A stretch of 64,000 bases of DNA. Source: Reticulascus tulasneorum (Eukaryota > Ascomycota > Sordariomycetes > Glomerellales > Reticulascaceae). Made by a program: the position numbers and the translations under genes. Below, piece by piece: positions 1 through 11,652 of this stretch. How positions within the stretch are numbered: the stretch's first letter is position 1; every line of letters begins with the position of its first letter. The notes beneath the pieces were generated by a model. It was not told the origin of the DNA and searched no databases. It saw nothing but the letters and a program-made list of their open reading frames with translations. The stretch spans positions 372,001 through 436,000 of the forward strand of contig LSAX01000013.1 in the NCBI GenBank assembly GCA_001557505.1, given 5' to 3'.

Positions 1-1452
1 GGCGGTCTCCCGCTGCCCAAGAAGCCCAGCGATGACGCCTATGCCCAGTGGTTGCACTTCAGCCGCGGCGTATTCGACGACCTGCTAGGTCGCCTGAAAG
101 AATTCATCAAGTTAAAGCTGCCCGATGCCTGCCTAATTATGGGCAAGACGTGCGATATGATCTTCCATGAGGCCAACAATGCGGTCGGCCGCGAGCTCTG
201 GCCTCACTCCACCTCCGAGATTATAAGCAGCTGGCGCTCGTGGCGACCTGAGGTCCCTGTCCTATCCAATTCGGTTGCCTTCCTCGATATGCCCTACCGT
301 ATGGCTAGCGAGGAGCCGGCTCAGTTCTCCCAGTACCTCCTGCAATGTATTTCGCGCGGTGGCAATCCATCCACATACATCATGGGCGTCCCGGGCAGAA
401 CCCCTTACCCATGCCTCGACACGGCGGGCGAGCTCACGCGCTTCCACAGCAAATGGATCGACTACTACACTGACTTCACGCCCTGCGCGAGGACGGGTCT
501 GGTTCGACCCGATCGTGCGCTCACGTCAACCGCCCAGTTCGATGCGGCCGTGGCTGAATTCCGCGGCTTGTATTCGGCATTGCAAGAGCTGCACGTCCCG
601 TTCGACGTTATTGCCCACGAGCACCTGGTAGCGACCCAAGATAATGGAGGGCTCAAGCGATACGAGGTCATCATCCTCCCTGACCTCGGCACACTGGGCG
701 ACGGTGACGTCGAAGTCCTCGATGGCTGGGTGCACGCAGGCGGCCGCCTCATCGCCACGGCCTCGAGCGCCATTGGCGCTGACGGCACAACCCAGCTCCA
801 GTCACTCCCCTCGGTGCGGGAGCGCGCTGTCGTCTGCAAGCGCGAGCTGCTCTGGTCGTCATACCTTGCGCCCCCGCAGACGAGCGACCACCCACATGTC
901 TACAATGGCCCCATCGTGCCCCTTTACGGTACCTACCACCTGTTCGAGTGGAAGAAAGACAGCGAAGCCGAGTACAAGATGCTAGCGCGGGCTCCCTTTT
1001 CTCCCCCTGAGAAGGCCTACGGACAGGTGCAGGTCGAGCAGCGCGGCTATGGCGCCGCCGTCTACGGCTGCGGCAAGGGCGTCGTTATTCCCTTCACCAT
1101 CGGCCGCGCCTACCGTGAGACAGGCCTCACTGCCATACGCGATCTGTTCGAGTTGGTCTTGACGAGCTTGGGCGCTAGTAACGAGCCGCTGTCGTTCGAC
1201 ATCGCAGAACAAGTCGAGGTAACGGTGCATACTAGTGGCTTGAGGACCATCGTTCACTTTGTCAACATGTCAGGTGTCCGGAGGCAGAACTTTGGTCCCT
1301 ACCTCCCTATTCCTGCTGGATTTATCAAGGTGGCCAAGGGCAACGTCAAGGCACGGGCGCTGAACGTAGATAAGGAGCTAGAGGTGAAGGATGGCAAGAT
1401 TATCCTGCCTCCGCTGGGGCTTTTCGAGGTAGTTGTTATTGAGGGCTTGTAA
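1..1452 (+). CDS. Glycosidase-like protein with beta-galactosidase trimerisation-type domain (5' truncated by window)
   Basis: The reading frame is open from base 1 and ends at TAA 1450-1452, so this is the C-terminal ~483 residues of a longer protein. The middle part (about 650-850) reads as a Rossmann/GATase-like fold, with YEVIILPDLG followed by a VHAGGRLIAT stretch. This is how the beta-galactosidase trimerisation domain looks in the hypothetical glycosyl hydrolase 6 group. A GxGxxxVxPFxIG segment near 1070-1100 and a beta-rich tail follow. The catalytic TIM barrel, if present, lies upstream of the window. No intron is visible here. A carbohydrate-active role is inferred from the domain pattern; substrate and location cannot be read. 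Being partial, the start is unknown. Confidence 0.6.
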   Translation, partial: GGLPLPKKPSDDAYAQWLHFSRGVFDDLLGRLKEFIKLKLPDACLIMGKTCDMIFHEANNAVGRELWPHSTSEIISSWRSWRPEVPVLSNSVAFLDMPYRMASEEPAQFSQYLLQCISRGGNPSTYIMGVPGRTPYPCLDTAGELTRFHSKWIDYYTDFTPCARTGLVRPDRALTSTAQFDAAVAEFRGLYSALQELHVPFDVIAHEHLVATQDNGGLKRYEVIILPDLGTLGDGDVEVLDGWVHAGGRLIATASSAIGADGTTQLQSLPSVRERAVVCKRELLWSSYLAPPQTSDHPHVYNGPIVPLYGTYHLFEWKKDSEAEYKMLARAPFSPPEKAYGQVQVEQRGYGAAVYGCGKGVVIPFTIGRAYRETGLTAIRDLFELVLTSLGASNEPLSFDIAEQVEVTVHTSGLRTIVHFVNMSGVRRQNFGPYLPIPAGFIKVAKGNVKARALNVDKELEVKDGKIILPPLGLFEVVVIEGL

Positions 1453-1666
1453 ATATATCTATTTCATATGGTTAATTTACCGTTGTTTAAATAGGAACTT
1501 TGGCTTAAATTGTCCTTCAAAAAAATAGCCTAGGCAGTTCCAAAACTCTTTTCGTAGTGTCTAAACAACCAATCCTTTCCGACAGTACATTCTTAGCTTG
1601 GGTTGACAAGACCATTGCCAGCATCTAGTACTTGACTTCACATATCTTCTGCACAGTTGACTACAG

Positions 1667-2314
1667 CTATAATTGAGTATAAACTCTACGACTCTTGAGA
1701 GTCGTGTACTTGGAGAAGACCTCCTCGCGCCATTCAGTCTCCAAAGCCTCCTTAAGCTTCGGTCCTCCAAGACCATTGACCTTGGCGAATTCGTGGAGAG
1801 CGAGACATCTCGGTATCTCAGTCTTCGTGTCATAGCTAAAATAAAGCCTGCTCCGTAACCATCCAGAAATCTGGGATACCATAAAAATGTGTTCTTTGTC
1901 ATACCATCTAATCACTTCCTGTTTTGCGTCAGGCTCGACCTTCAATTCTAGCTCTGAAACCCCGAGCACAATTCCCTCAGAGTTAATATCTGCAAGGCTC
2001 TTTGATGGATTGAATTCTGGGGAGAGTTTCTGCAAGGAAAGCTCCCAGAATGACAGCCCTGCTCCGGCATGTGTGAGAATTTCGGCATTTAGGATGCTAC
2101 ATTCAGTACTCAAGATAGGAGCTGGCTTGACACCGTATGTGACGAGGTACTTTGGTTCCCTGCCATCGGTAGCTTGGTACAGCAGTTTGTCGTAGAAAAT
2201 CCGACACCGTGGCTGGATGGCGCTACAACCGTCGATACCCGCATCGCAGCAATGCCCGGGGTCAGATGTTGGTCTCAACTGGACGCAAAGAAATAGGATG
2301 CCTTGTTTCTCCAT
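1667..2314 (-). CDS. Dimeric alpha-beta barrel / EthD-like protein
   Basis: Single-exon 215-residue protein starting at ATG 2312-2314. The C-terminal half carries the segment WYDKEHIFMVSQISGWLRSR. It matches the pattern seen in many fungal EthD-like/ABM proteins, where a W-Y-x-x-E-H motif is followed by a P/S-G-W-x-R-S-R strand. The N-terminal half should hold the first ferredoxin-like repeat (ATDGREPKYLVTYGV), but it is degenerate and lacks a clear second W-Y-x-E-H motif. Proteins of this fold are small cytosolic dimers, some acting on quinones or aromatic compounds. No substrate can be assigned. It points towards the glycosidase-like gene (convergent, 214 bp between stops). Confidence 0.55.
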   Translation of the reverse strand: MEKQGILFLCVQLRPTSDPGHCCDAGIDGCSAIQPRCRIFYDKLLYQATDGREPKYLVTYGVKPAPILSTECSILNAEILTHAGAGLSFWELSLQKLSPEFNPSKSLADINSEGIVLGVSELELKVEPDAKQEVIRWYDKEHIFMVSQISGWLRSRLYFSYDTKTEIPRCLALHEFAKVNGLGGPKLKEALETEWREEVFSKYTTLKSRRVYTQL

Positions 2315-3630
2315 TTATGGCTTACTGTCGAGCTGTAGTATTGCTTTAGATACGGCGGAGTCCTTTGGTGTATAGTTCTAAACAAAACATCAGATATCAA
2401 AATGGCGAAGCTTGATCCCAATATAAAAGCTTAAAATACTAATGCAGCGGCATGACTCCCAGAAGAAAGATTCCCCGATGATAAGACAAGGTCTGACTAA
2501 TCAAACGTTGGACCAGCAGCGCTGAATAGGGTATAGATTCACATGCGCTAGACTGGCGCCATTTGTCGTGGTGACAATAGTTTACGGGGCGAGCGGCGAC
2601 TTGATGTCCGGCTACTTGATGTATACGAGGCTACGCACTTTAAATCCTTTCACTCTGCTCATGACCTGGACAATCTGACAGTTGCAGACAGGTGCTGCTT
2701 TGATAGGCTCCTTTAGACCAACATTGTGTTTTCTTAGGTAGTCGCTGATAGAAGATCAACGGCATGACGAGCTGGAAAATATTGTAGCATCGAAATCGGC
2801 TAAGCGCGTACTTGGGGAGCTCCGAATTAGGAAACCAACACATCACAACCACTAGAGGATATACTAGATTGACTGATATATTGAAATTAATACTGCAACA
2901 CATTCAGTATTAGAATGTCTTCTATATCGCATATAACCAGCATCATGCACCAGGCCTGCTGATTTCGGCATCTTACTGGCTCTACCAGAATCGGGCACCC
3001 TCCTTCCGATTTGACAACGCCCTCGTCAAAACCACTATAATTGCGTGATCGAAGCCAAACGCTACCACTTGACATCACACAACCATACACACAACTGTTC
3101 CACTAATGGGAAAAGAGTAGAATGTCACGGTATGTCAGTGGCTTTAATTCATAGTCGGTTAATTTGACTTCCTTCGGTCTTCGACATCACAGCCGATCCG
3201 TAGACCTTGATAGACAATCTTGCAACAGAACCACACATGATATCATCACCAGTTTTCGGTGTGTCGTATGTGATAAGTGGCTGAAAGGTCCGACGCATAC
3301 CGCTCGATCACCCAATTGTAGTTGTCCTCGATGCTACCAGGGGGCTTGATCAGCAGTTTCTCGAGCAAGCCCACGTCACACACTCACCTTTTATTTGGAT
3401 ATAAAGCAAAAATGGCTCTCTTATCGTAGAGATCGTTAGAAATTGTGCCATTATAGTTCTCAATCATGCCATAGATACTGTTTGGGAGGGGGTTGGCGTG
3501 ATGTGAATGTTGATAAGATTCGCATATAAAGGATGAACATAAAAGAAGGATAAAGTGGCATGTGCTTCCCCGGGTCTAATGTCGAGAATTCTATCGGGTT
3601 CTGATAAAGTAGAAAACTCTCACCAACATC
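2315..3630. other. Intergenic, 1.3 kb
   Basis: Lies between the divergent EthD-like gene and the permease. Short open frames are present, but none looks like protein. Apart from the TATA-like site at 3524-3530 I see nothing assignable. Confidence 0.5.
3524..3530 (+). promoter_or_regulatory. TATA-like element of the permease gene
   Basis: The sequence ATATAAA lies about 100 bp upstream of the permease ATG at 3631. Position and composition fit a TATA box; this is inference only. Confidence 0.3.
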
Positions 3631-5671
3631 ATGGCAGACATTGGCATTTTGGGAGCAGGCGCCGGCACCTTGATTACCCAGAGGCCTCTGGGTGAAGTTG
3701 AGCGTCGACTGTCTGCGGCCCTGGCAGACAACGAACGTAGAGCTTCTGTCGCTTCGACAGGAAGACGCAAGTCTTCGACAGCATCTGGGGGAAGGCGCCC
3801 CTCGGTGGTCCAACAAGCTCTGCAAATCGTTGACCCCGAGAAACTAGACTTCACACGACGCAAGAGCCTAATTACTCCTCACGATCTTGAAACTGTCAGA
3901 GAAGCGAAGCAGGCCCAAGGAGAGGCTTTCGCGCTAGGTGGTGACACGCGGTTTTACGAGCCCATCGACTCCTACGAAGGTAAACACCGCTGGGACCCGA
4001 ATGCGGAGTGGACCAAAGAGGAAGAAAAACGAGTTGTCCGAAAACTAGACTGGAAGATCTGTACATGGGCTTGTCTCATGTTCTTTGCCCTGCAACTCGA
4101 TCGAGGAAACATCTCCCAAGCCTTGACGGATAACTTTCTCGGTGAGTTTCTGAATGTGACATTTTCCACAATGGTCAAGGTAGATGCTGACCGTGGCTGG
4201 AGCTGATCTCGGTCTGGATACGAATCAATACAATTACGGGCAAACAATCTTCTATATCAGCTTCTTATGCGCGGAGCTACCATCGTATGTACTCTCTTTT
4301 TCCTTCTTGGCCTGTTATTAGTTGACATTACCTGCAGTCAGATGATCTCCAAGAAGATTGGGCCTGACAATTGGATTCCCATTCAAATGTTATGGTGGTC
4401 AATTGTCGCCATATGTCAGTGCAGGCTTAACGGACAGGCATCCTTCTACGTGACAAGGTCGCTGCTCGGTCTGATTGAGGGAGGGTTCATCCCGGATGTC
4501 ATACTCTAGTCAGCATTCTTGACCCATCTACACTGATCTAGTGGCTGATTATTCCCAGTCTAAGCTACTTTTACAAGAGCAAAGAGCTTCCGATTCGTCT
4601 CAGTTTCTTTTGGTCCGCCTACATATTTACGCAGGTTGTCAGTGCTTTCTTTGCATTCGGCATTCTACGACTTAGGGGCGTCAATGGATGGGAGGGCTGG
4701 AGATGGATGTTCGCCCTGGAGGGATGCCTCACAGCACTTATTGGGATTGCTTCATGGTGAGCGGTTTTGCAAGTTACCCAGAGGTATGATGTTCCGCAGC
4801 GCTAATATCGAATGTCATCAGGTTTTATCTACCGCCTTCTCCCACACAGACTGCCTCCCGATTCCGTGGCAAGGACGGATGGTTTACCGAGCGAGAAGAG
4901 ATCATCATGGTGAACCGCATCCTCCGCGACGACCCCTCGAAAGGCGACATGCACAACCGTCAAGGACTTTCTCTGAAGTTTCTTTGGCAAGCGCTCACAG
5001 ATTGGGACCTCTTTCCAGTTTACTTACTCGGTCTAACCTGGACCCTTCCACACGCCACCATCCAGGCCTATCTTACTCTGACGCTGCGCAGCCTTGGCTT
5101 TGGAACTTTTCAAACCAATTTGCTCACAATTCCCGGATCGGTACTCTTGTTGCTGCAACTTATATTCTGGACATGGGTCAGTGAAAAGATCAATAACCGC
5201 TTTGGCATCATTCTTCTATGCCAGCTGTGGATGCTTCCCCTCTTGATTGCTCTTGCGGTCTTGCCATCTGAGTACAGCGCCTGGTCTCGCTACGCCATTC
5301 TGCTTCTTTTGTCTGCCTACCCTTATGTTCACGCTATCATTGTGGCAATCACTTCTCGCAATGCAGGAACCGTGCGTACGAGGACGGTGGGATCGGCGCT
5401 CTACAATATGTCCGTCCAAGCCTCGTCGATCATTGCTTCGAACGTCTACCAAAAAGATGACAAGCCATTCTATCGACGAGGCAACCGAGTCCTGGTGGCC
5501 ATTACTTCTTGGAATATTGTCTTAATTATTTCAATAAAGTTCTACTACATGTGGAAGAACTCTTCAAGGGACAAGAAGTGGAATGCGATGAGTCATGAGG
5601 AGAGACAGAACTACCTGGAGACTACAAAGGACGAAGGTAACAAGAGATTGGACTTCAGATTCGCTCACTAG
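3631..5671 (+). CDS. MFS permease, allantoate (Dal5-like) family
   Basis: Five exons: 3631-4141, 4203-4284, 4338-4508, 4559-4756, 4822-5671. All have GT..AG introns of 50-65 nt and together give 603 aa. A polar N-terminus of ~140 residues contains RRKSS-type basic/Ser patches, likely phosphorylatable. Twelve membrane helices follow. The splice between exons 1 and 2 creates [15 protein letters not shown], the typical start of TM2 in Dal5/anion:cation symporters. [20 protein letters not shown] and the [10 protein letters not shown] motif also fit this family, as does the WRWMFALEG segment. These carriers import small organic anions (allantoate, nicotinate, vitamins, dipeptides) across the plasma membrane. 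Substrate is not readable. No biosynthetic neighbours suggest a cluster role. Confidence 0.88.
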
Positions 5672-6406
5672 TGGGAGCTTCAACGACGGCAATAATTTTG
5701 ATCAAGGCGACATTTGGTTGTGCACTAGCTACAGATTGTAGTATGTGTACAGAATGGGGATGTTCTAATTTTTTCACGCTGTCTAGAATTAGCAACGATT
5801 TCGTATTACCTTGAAGTGAAGGGAAACGGGGGAGCCTTGTGAAGAGGAACACTCGTGACAAGACAATTGCAATGTCAGCATCTTGATTGTCTCTACCTAG
5901 GGAATAGCTATATATGCAGAGCTCTCACACTCCTTTCGTCAGATGTTTTAGGCCCTTCGTCAGTGAAAGTGGTTTTTAGCCTGGGGGAATGAAGTTGGTG
6001 GAATTTTGCATTTTGTATGATGTTACTGAACAGCGTCCCCATAATCTGCGGGCAATAGCGTGTGGTGGACCATATTGTCTCTCTGTGTCCAGCCTACTCT
6101 GGCGGCCTGTGTATCGAGTGATCATCCGTGCACCCGAACAGTCTTGATTGTTGGCTTGTCCAACGAGGTTTTAAAGTCGAGGTTGCGGGTAGAATCGGAA
6201 ACTTTTTGCTGCCGGATTGTCCGGGTAGTAGTCCGGCCGCCCCACCAAGCTGGGCTTGTTCCCGACCTCACTTGACCTCAAATACCTGCCCTCAAGCGCG
6301 TCCCAGGTTTTTAAAGTCAATGAGAAAGGGCCAGTGCATACCTTCTGATCAACTCTCGCAATTTCACATAGACACGTCCTATCGTTAATCACTACTCTGA
6401 GTTTCG
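5672..6406. other. Intergenic, 0.7 kb
   Basis: Separates two plus-strand genes. I see no coding region, RNA gene or repeat. Confidence 0.5.
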
Positions 6407-7223
6407 ATGGGCCTGCTCTTCACCAGCGCTGCCTTGGCCACTGTCTCGGTGGCCGGAGTATTATCGCTGACCATTTATCGCCGAACAGCACCAGCTGAAC
6501 AACGCCGAATTCAAAGCGTTGGCAAAAATCCGGCTTCGTTCAATAGTTCCGTCACTGTTAAGCAATTTGTGAACCCGAAGAGCCATCCGTCTCTTGATGA
6601 TACGCGGTCGATTATCGTCAATATCCCGCAGCAACGTCGTGGGCTCTCAGATGAAGCTCTTCTAGCAACATTCATACAGGGATTCTTCGGGGGTTGGGTC
6701 TTTGCCATAGAGCGGATCATGCTTCGAACCTTTCGTATGAACTTGGTCCATTACTCGTTCCCAAGTAAGCAAGTCACTTGTTACCGTCCGTTGATGCAAT
6801 CTGACCAGCCATGCAGAAGTTGATGACGCCGAGACTCCAATTCAGATTTGGTCCAAGTCGCAACTACACGGAGATTCGCTTCCACCCCTCTACTCCAAAT
6901 TTTTCGGCACTTTTCAGGTCGCCGACACACACATCTGCACTGCGGATTCTCCTGTCAATGGTAATACCGAAAGCAGCATTGATATCGTCTTCGGGTCGCA
7001 ACACGGACGGTTTGCTGGGGTGCATCAGTTTTCCGTTATGCGAGAGGGACATGCTGATGAAAAGACCCCTATTTGCCTGCAATACTCGCACACGTCCTGC
7101 AATCCCACGGTCAACAAGCCCGTCAGACCAGAACTTCTGTTCACATTTCACAAGCTATATGCTATGCTGCTGTTCAGGGAAGGTGTCTCTGAGGTAATTA
7201 GGCGACTAGAAAGACCTGAGTAA
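6407..7223 (+). CDS. Conserved-looking fungal protein of unknown function
   Basis: Two exons, 6407-6764 and 6817-7223, split by a 52-nt GTAAGC...CAG intron, give 254 aa. The N-terminus (LLFTSAALATVSVAGVLSL) is a hydrophobic helix that may be a signal anchor. Around residue 90 the segment LLATFIQGFFGGWVFAIERI looks like a second amphipathic or membrane-associated stretch. The C-terminal half is soluble, beta-rich, with SIDIVFGSQHGRFAGVHQF, and ends in a charged helix. I recognise the general look of proteins carrying an FFGGWVFxxER motif in fungal genomes but cannot name a family. The splice keeps the frame and removes stops, which supports a real gene. Confidence 0.6.
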
Positions 7224-7864
7224 GGATATTACTAGTGATTATCACCTGAATAGTGGGTCTGAGAATCATTTCGTACCGACTGATGGAGGCCTGTGGTACT
7301 CATAGCCATGGAACGCACGGCATAGATACAGAATAGCTGTCTTCGAGAGTCGGTTGGAAGGACAAATGCCGTTCTGGCTGTATGAAAACGGGAATTTGGA
7401 TGTTTTGCCCCAAAAGACTATGACATGTATCTTTCTCGATACAAGCGTTCTTGAGGGCTTGTTTCAGCTTGTATCAAATGATGTATAATAAATTGTCTCA
7501 ACTCTGTCCCTAAATCATCATACTTCATGTTAAGAGGAACCTTTCCGCCTGTGATCCCGTTTTGTGCCGAGCCTAACTTCCCAATTTTGTACTGCAGCTT
7601 TTTACCTTATGCAATCTGAACCATTATCCCTAAACCTTCAACGGGCTTCGGCGGTGTAGTGTACGAAAGGGTAGGGAGCCAATCATGCGAGGAGCCCACC
7701 GCAACACCAGGGAAGCGCCAGTCCTCAACCCAGACTGGATAAGGCAGAAGCGGAATAAGCATTTCCGGATTGTTTTCAACAACTCCAACAACTAAATTGT
7801 GGTCAAGTATATACCTAAATACATAGATTTCCCCGTGTCTTCTCCTTATCTTTCAGGCGTTGCT
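7224..7864. other. Intergenic, 0.64 kb, convergent
   Basis: Shared 3' region of the unknown gene (plus) and the GH6 gene (minus). Nothing else is visible. Confidence 0.5.
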
Positions 7865-9235
7865 CTATCCTTGGATTGGTGGGTTGGCGTTCTTGAGGAG
7901 CATCTCGAAGTATGCATGGTTCCAGACACCGTAATTCGGAGATGGTTTGAAAGCGTCTTCTTTGCCACAGAACGAGTCATAATTAACATCGTTCGGATCG
8001 CTGGTGCCGTCAGATATCCCACCTTGTTTAACCCAGACGAAGGCATCGGCAAGTTCAAGACCAGTGCTAGCGTTAAGGAAGGCGCCAAAGCCCGCGCCAT
8101 CAACGTTGCACCAGTCGCCCCACTCATTCCGGAGGCCTTGGACGCCGTTACGGCTGGTATCCACAATGGCATGATTGGGCATTCCGGCGCTCTTGAGGGC
8201 ATCTCCCAGAAGCTGGATGTAGTTCATCTCGTTCTGGGCTTTATTCCAAGATGAATCAGGGTCGCTTGCAAAGTCACCAGGCACGGCATCCCTGCGAGAA
8301 TACATAGTCAGGTTACGGGTTCCTGGTACAGAAACGAAACTTACCAGGAGTTCCATCCAGCAACATTAGTAGCAAAGCCGCGGAGTTGTATTGGGCTTCC
8401 AGCGGCCTTATAAACACCCGCAAGCTCTGTAGCACCTGGCTGAAGATTGTCGTCCCATCCGAGCAGGCCGCCGTGGCCAGCATCCAGGTACATAATAACG
8501 TTAGGTAAGTTGAGATGCCTGAGAGCATACGCAATATTGTCACGATAAAGATCTGCAATTTGCCGACAAGACGAGAGTTTAGCATTTATAACAACGTTAG
8601 GCAGAGTCTCGGGTTCAATGATAACTGCAAAAGCGGTGTTTGGATGTTTCGTGAGGATCCTCACAATAGCTGCTGAACATTAGTCTCCACAGGAATGTCA
8701 TCGCAATTTGTAACGAAACAATTTTATAAGCAGGAAACCTACCGTCGACGTATTGTGACTGATATCTGATGGATTCCGCTGCCGGATCGCTGTTGACCAA
8801 AACCCCCCGGCAGCTAAATCGGGGGAGATTGTGTATCACCAGTCCCAGGATATGATCACAAGGAACGTTCGCGCTGGCCGACTCGATCTTTGGGAGATCC
8901 CCGATCGTATCGCTGCAATTTGGTCATGATTGGCATATATTGTGTAGTGTTCTGGGCACTCACATCCACAAAAATGTACCAATGCCGGCGACCTTCAATG
9001 CCTTGCTCTTCAACAAAGGATCCTCAATAGCCCTAGCAGAAGCTTCAACGTTCTCCCGATAGAACTTATTAGGATGAAGAGTGTACGACTTCCAAACGTT
9101 TGTTTTGGCGTCCAGAGAGACGGTTGTGGAGCAGGCACCCGCCGTTGCCCAAAGCCTGTGAGGGGCAACGGCAACCGGCAAATCCGCCATGGCTGCGACA
9201 GCCAGCGCCATCACTGAAGCGGCAACGAATATCAT
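7865..9235 (-). CDS. Divergent GH6 (cellobiohydrolase-type) protein with altered catalytic carboxylates
   Basis: Four exons: 9235-8964, 8912-8743, 8672 (or 8669)-8345, 8291-7865. They encode ~398 aa. A signal peptide (MIFVAASVMALAVAAMA) leads straight into the GH6 domain, with no CBM1 or linker. GH6 hallmarks are clear: YLDAGHGGLLGW, RGFATNVAGWNSW, IVDTSRNGVQ, WGDWCNVDGAGFG, DAFVWVK.GG.SDGTSD and the final LLKNANP. Two conserved sites are changed. The R-D-C of LPxRDC (Asp175 in Trichoderma reesei Cel6A) reads F-S-C, and VIEPDSL (catalytic acid Asp221) reads IIEPETL. The Asp of SDGTSD (Asp401 region) is kept, but the preceding KPGGE is QGGI. It is probably secreted. Activity is doubtful or altered; there are no frameshifts or stops, so it appears maintained. 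Confidence 0.9.
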
Positions 9236-11652
9236 ATTGACTCCGACTCACAGAGACAGTTCAAGTGATGCAGACCCATGTACGAGCTACCAAGATGACT
9301 AGACTTGGATCAACTGGAGGGGTCAAGCTCGGCATATTATACATCCAACTTGGTATGTCATCGCTTGCAGGTAGCTTAGTGACGATATAAGTCCAGCGAT
9401 ACATATGGACACCTTAACCAGGAACTTAGAGGCATGTCTTGTAAGATCCCGGGCGAATGAATTGGTTGATTAGATGATGTTCGTGGCCGGGTAAACAAAG
9501 TGAGGGGCTTCTAGCATGCACCGCAAAGTAATTGGGGGCAGCGAGAATGGCGTGCACATAGGATCATTCTGCGGTGGACTCTACACCATCGAGTGGTTTG
9601 GTGCGATTTAAAGTATAATTCAGACTGCCTTACTCGGATTTTAGAGTGACTTTAATGCCAACTGGGGGTCCAAAGTAGAGTCTTGACGAGGTAATTTACC
9701 CGTGTACCTACGGGACCAAACCTTCTAGTATTCGGAGCATTACAAATCGAGTCTTTTTATAAACTCAGTTACTAAACAGCCTAACCAAGAGGCATGCTGC
9801 TTCCAATTTTAGATCATCCCAAGGTAGTCGACGATGCTCAGATGCTCGACCCGCTAGTGACTCAGTGCACAATACATAATTCAAATTCACGTGCGAACGA
9901 CGTACGAATCAGGAGACACTGCAGTTCTTGTTGATCCTGTGAATTGTTGCAGTGATTTGCGTTCGCCAATCTTTCAAAGGGTATTGTTTGGACAGGTAGG
10001 TTTAGGATAATTGTGGCCATTATCGATTGAAGGGATGCCATGATTGGCTGACGATGAGTTGACTCTACGTCCCATCTCATAAAATTTCGAGCACAACAAA
10101 TCTCCTGCCCGAAGTTCTCTAGTGCTTCTTGGTGACATAGCTACGCTACCATATCTATACTGCTGTTGATGAGCATGTATATCAGTTGAGGCCTTCATAG
10201 ACATGGCAGACTATTTGCTAGTTTTCCACTCTTTGCATACCAACTACCCCCTCCCATCCCGATAAATGGAACTAGCCAGACTACCCAAAGTATGATACAT
10301 TTAACTCAAGCCTTTATTGTTCCCACAATAATGCTCACGTTGTTATTTGCTAACTCGTCTTAAAACACCATAGACTAGCTCTAGTCAAGGTAATCACTCA
10401 ACTCACAGATCTCACATCCTTCAGATAATATCTGCTAACTTATTCGGATATCCCCTACGTATACCAAGATGATTATAGCTGTTGAGCTAATTAATTTGGC
10501 CCCCTTTCAAGACAGGGACCGAAGCAGTATCCACCTGCCAATCGTGGTAGCTCTCCTCAGGCCGTAAGGGGCCGTCAATTTCCAATTCACTATTGTTACA
10601 TGGTGGCTAGGTATATCTGTTCTGATGTACATATCAAAGTTATCAATAGCTCAACCTCATTGAGATGTTCGAAGCGGTTTCTATGCAGATCGAGCGATAA
10701 GATGGCCACAAGAACCCGAATTCCATGAGCAGATAAATGCAAGGATGCTTCGCCTTTGGCTTATCTCGACTTATGTGCCGGAGCCCCTCTACGTATTACT
10801 GTGGCTTGCAGGATTCATGTAAAATTACGGTAATTACAACAGTCGAAGAGATAGTAGAACCGTGCTAATACGTAGAACCAGCCTCTGCAGACTTGCGAAT
10901 AAGGCAGTTAGTTATCGCTTTGTCTGGCCGCCTTAGCGTTCAGAGTGTGTCTTGGCAGTTCTGATTGGGTGCAAAGCAGCGATTGCCTAATTTGGACGCG
11001 GCGTCGTAGCCAATAAAATTGGATTACATGCCGCTTACTCCAATCGTCTTGCGAAACTGGTCAGCGTCTCCCTAAGCGTAACGCCTGTATCTATAGTAAA
11101 CTAGGACGTGGTTGATATGATATTTCTTTTTTAAGTAAGGTTATGTGCTTCTAACTAAGGAATAGAATATGTTCGGAGAGATAGAAGAACGGCCGCTGAT
11201 ACGTCGAACCATACGTCGAACCATTTTCTACAGAACTTGCAAGTAGTTGCCCTTCGTCTGGGCAGGCTTTTGGAGTGTGTTTGTAGCATTTTTAATTGGG
11301 CCAAAGCAGCGATTGCCTAACTTGGAACGCGGCGTCGTGCGAATATCGTCAACTCACAAGGCGCTTACGCTAATTACCTTATCTTGCGAAGCAATTACGG
11401 CTGGCATGTCCCTAATCCTTACGCCTGTACGTATATTTACCAGGAAGTAGCTGATGCAAATTTTGTTGATCAAATTAAGGCTATATACATATACCTCGAA
11501 CCAAGATGAGAGGGAAAAGAGTGTGCTCGGATTACTATAAAGCGAGGTATCCTCCCCGAACCGAAATGGTTAATTTCCTAGACGTCAAAAGCAGACACAT
11601 TGCTCCTGCTAGTTCCACTAAATTATACCAAAGGACCTCATCTATTCTCAAA
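9236..11652. other. Gene-poor intergenic region, 2.4 kb
   Basis: Contains the promoter side of the GH6 gene, the diverged tandem repeat listed separately, and the 5' region of the small secreted protein. Open frames are short and lack protein-like composition. Confidence 0.5.
10845..11480. repeat. Diverged direct tandem repeat, two ~300-bp copies
   Basis: Copy A (about 10845-11142) and copy B (about 11175-11480) align in the same order and orientation. Shared blocks include AAAGCAGCGATTGCCTAA, ACGCGGCGTCGT and CTTACGCCTGTA-like ends (A has GTAACGCCTGTA). Also shared are TACGT.GAACCA and AGTGTGT.T. The spacing is about 330 bp. Differences are spread throughout and many look like transitions, so this is an old duplication. 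No terminal inverted repeats or coding potential is seen. It may be a relic of a non-coding repetitive element. Confidence 0.7.
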
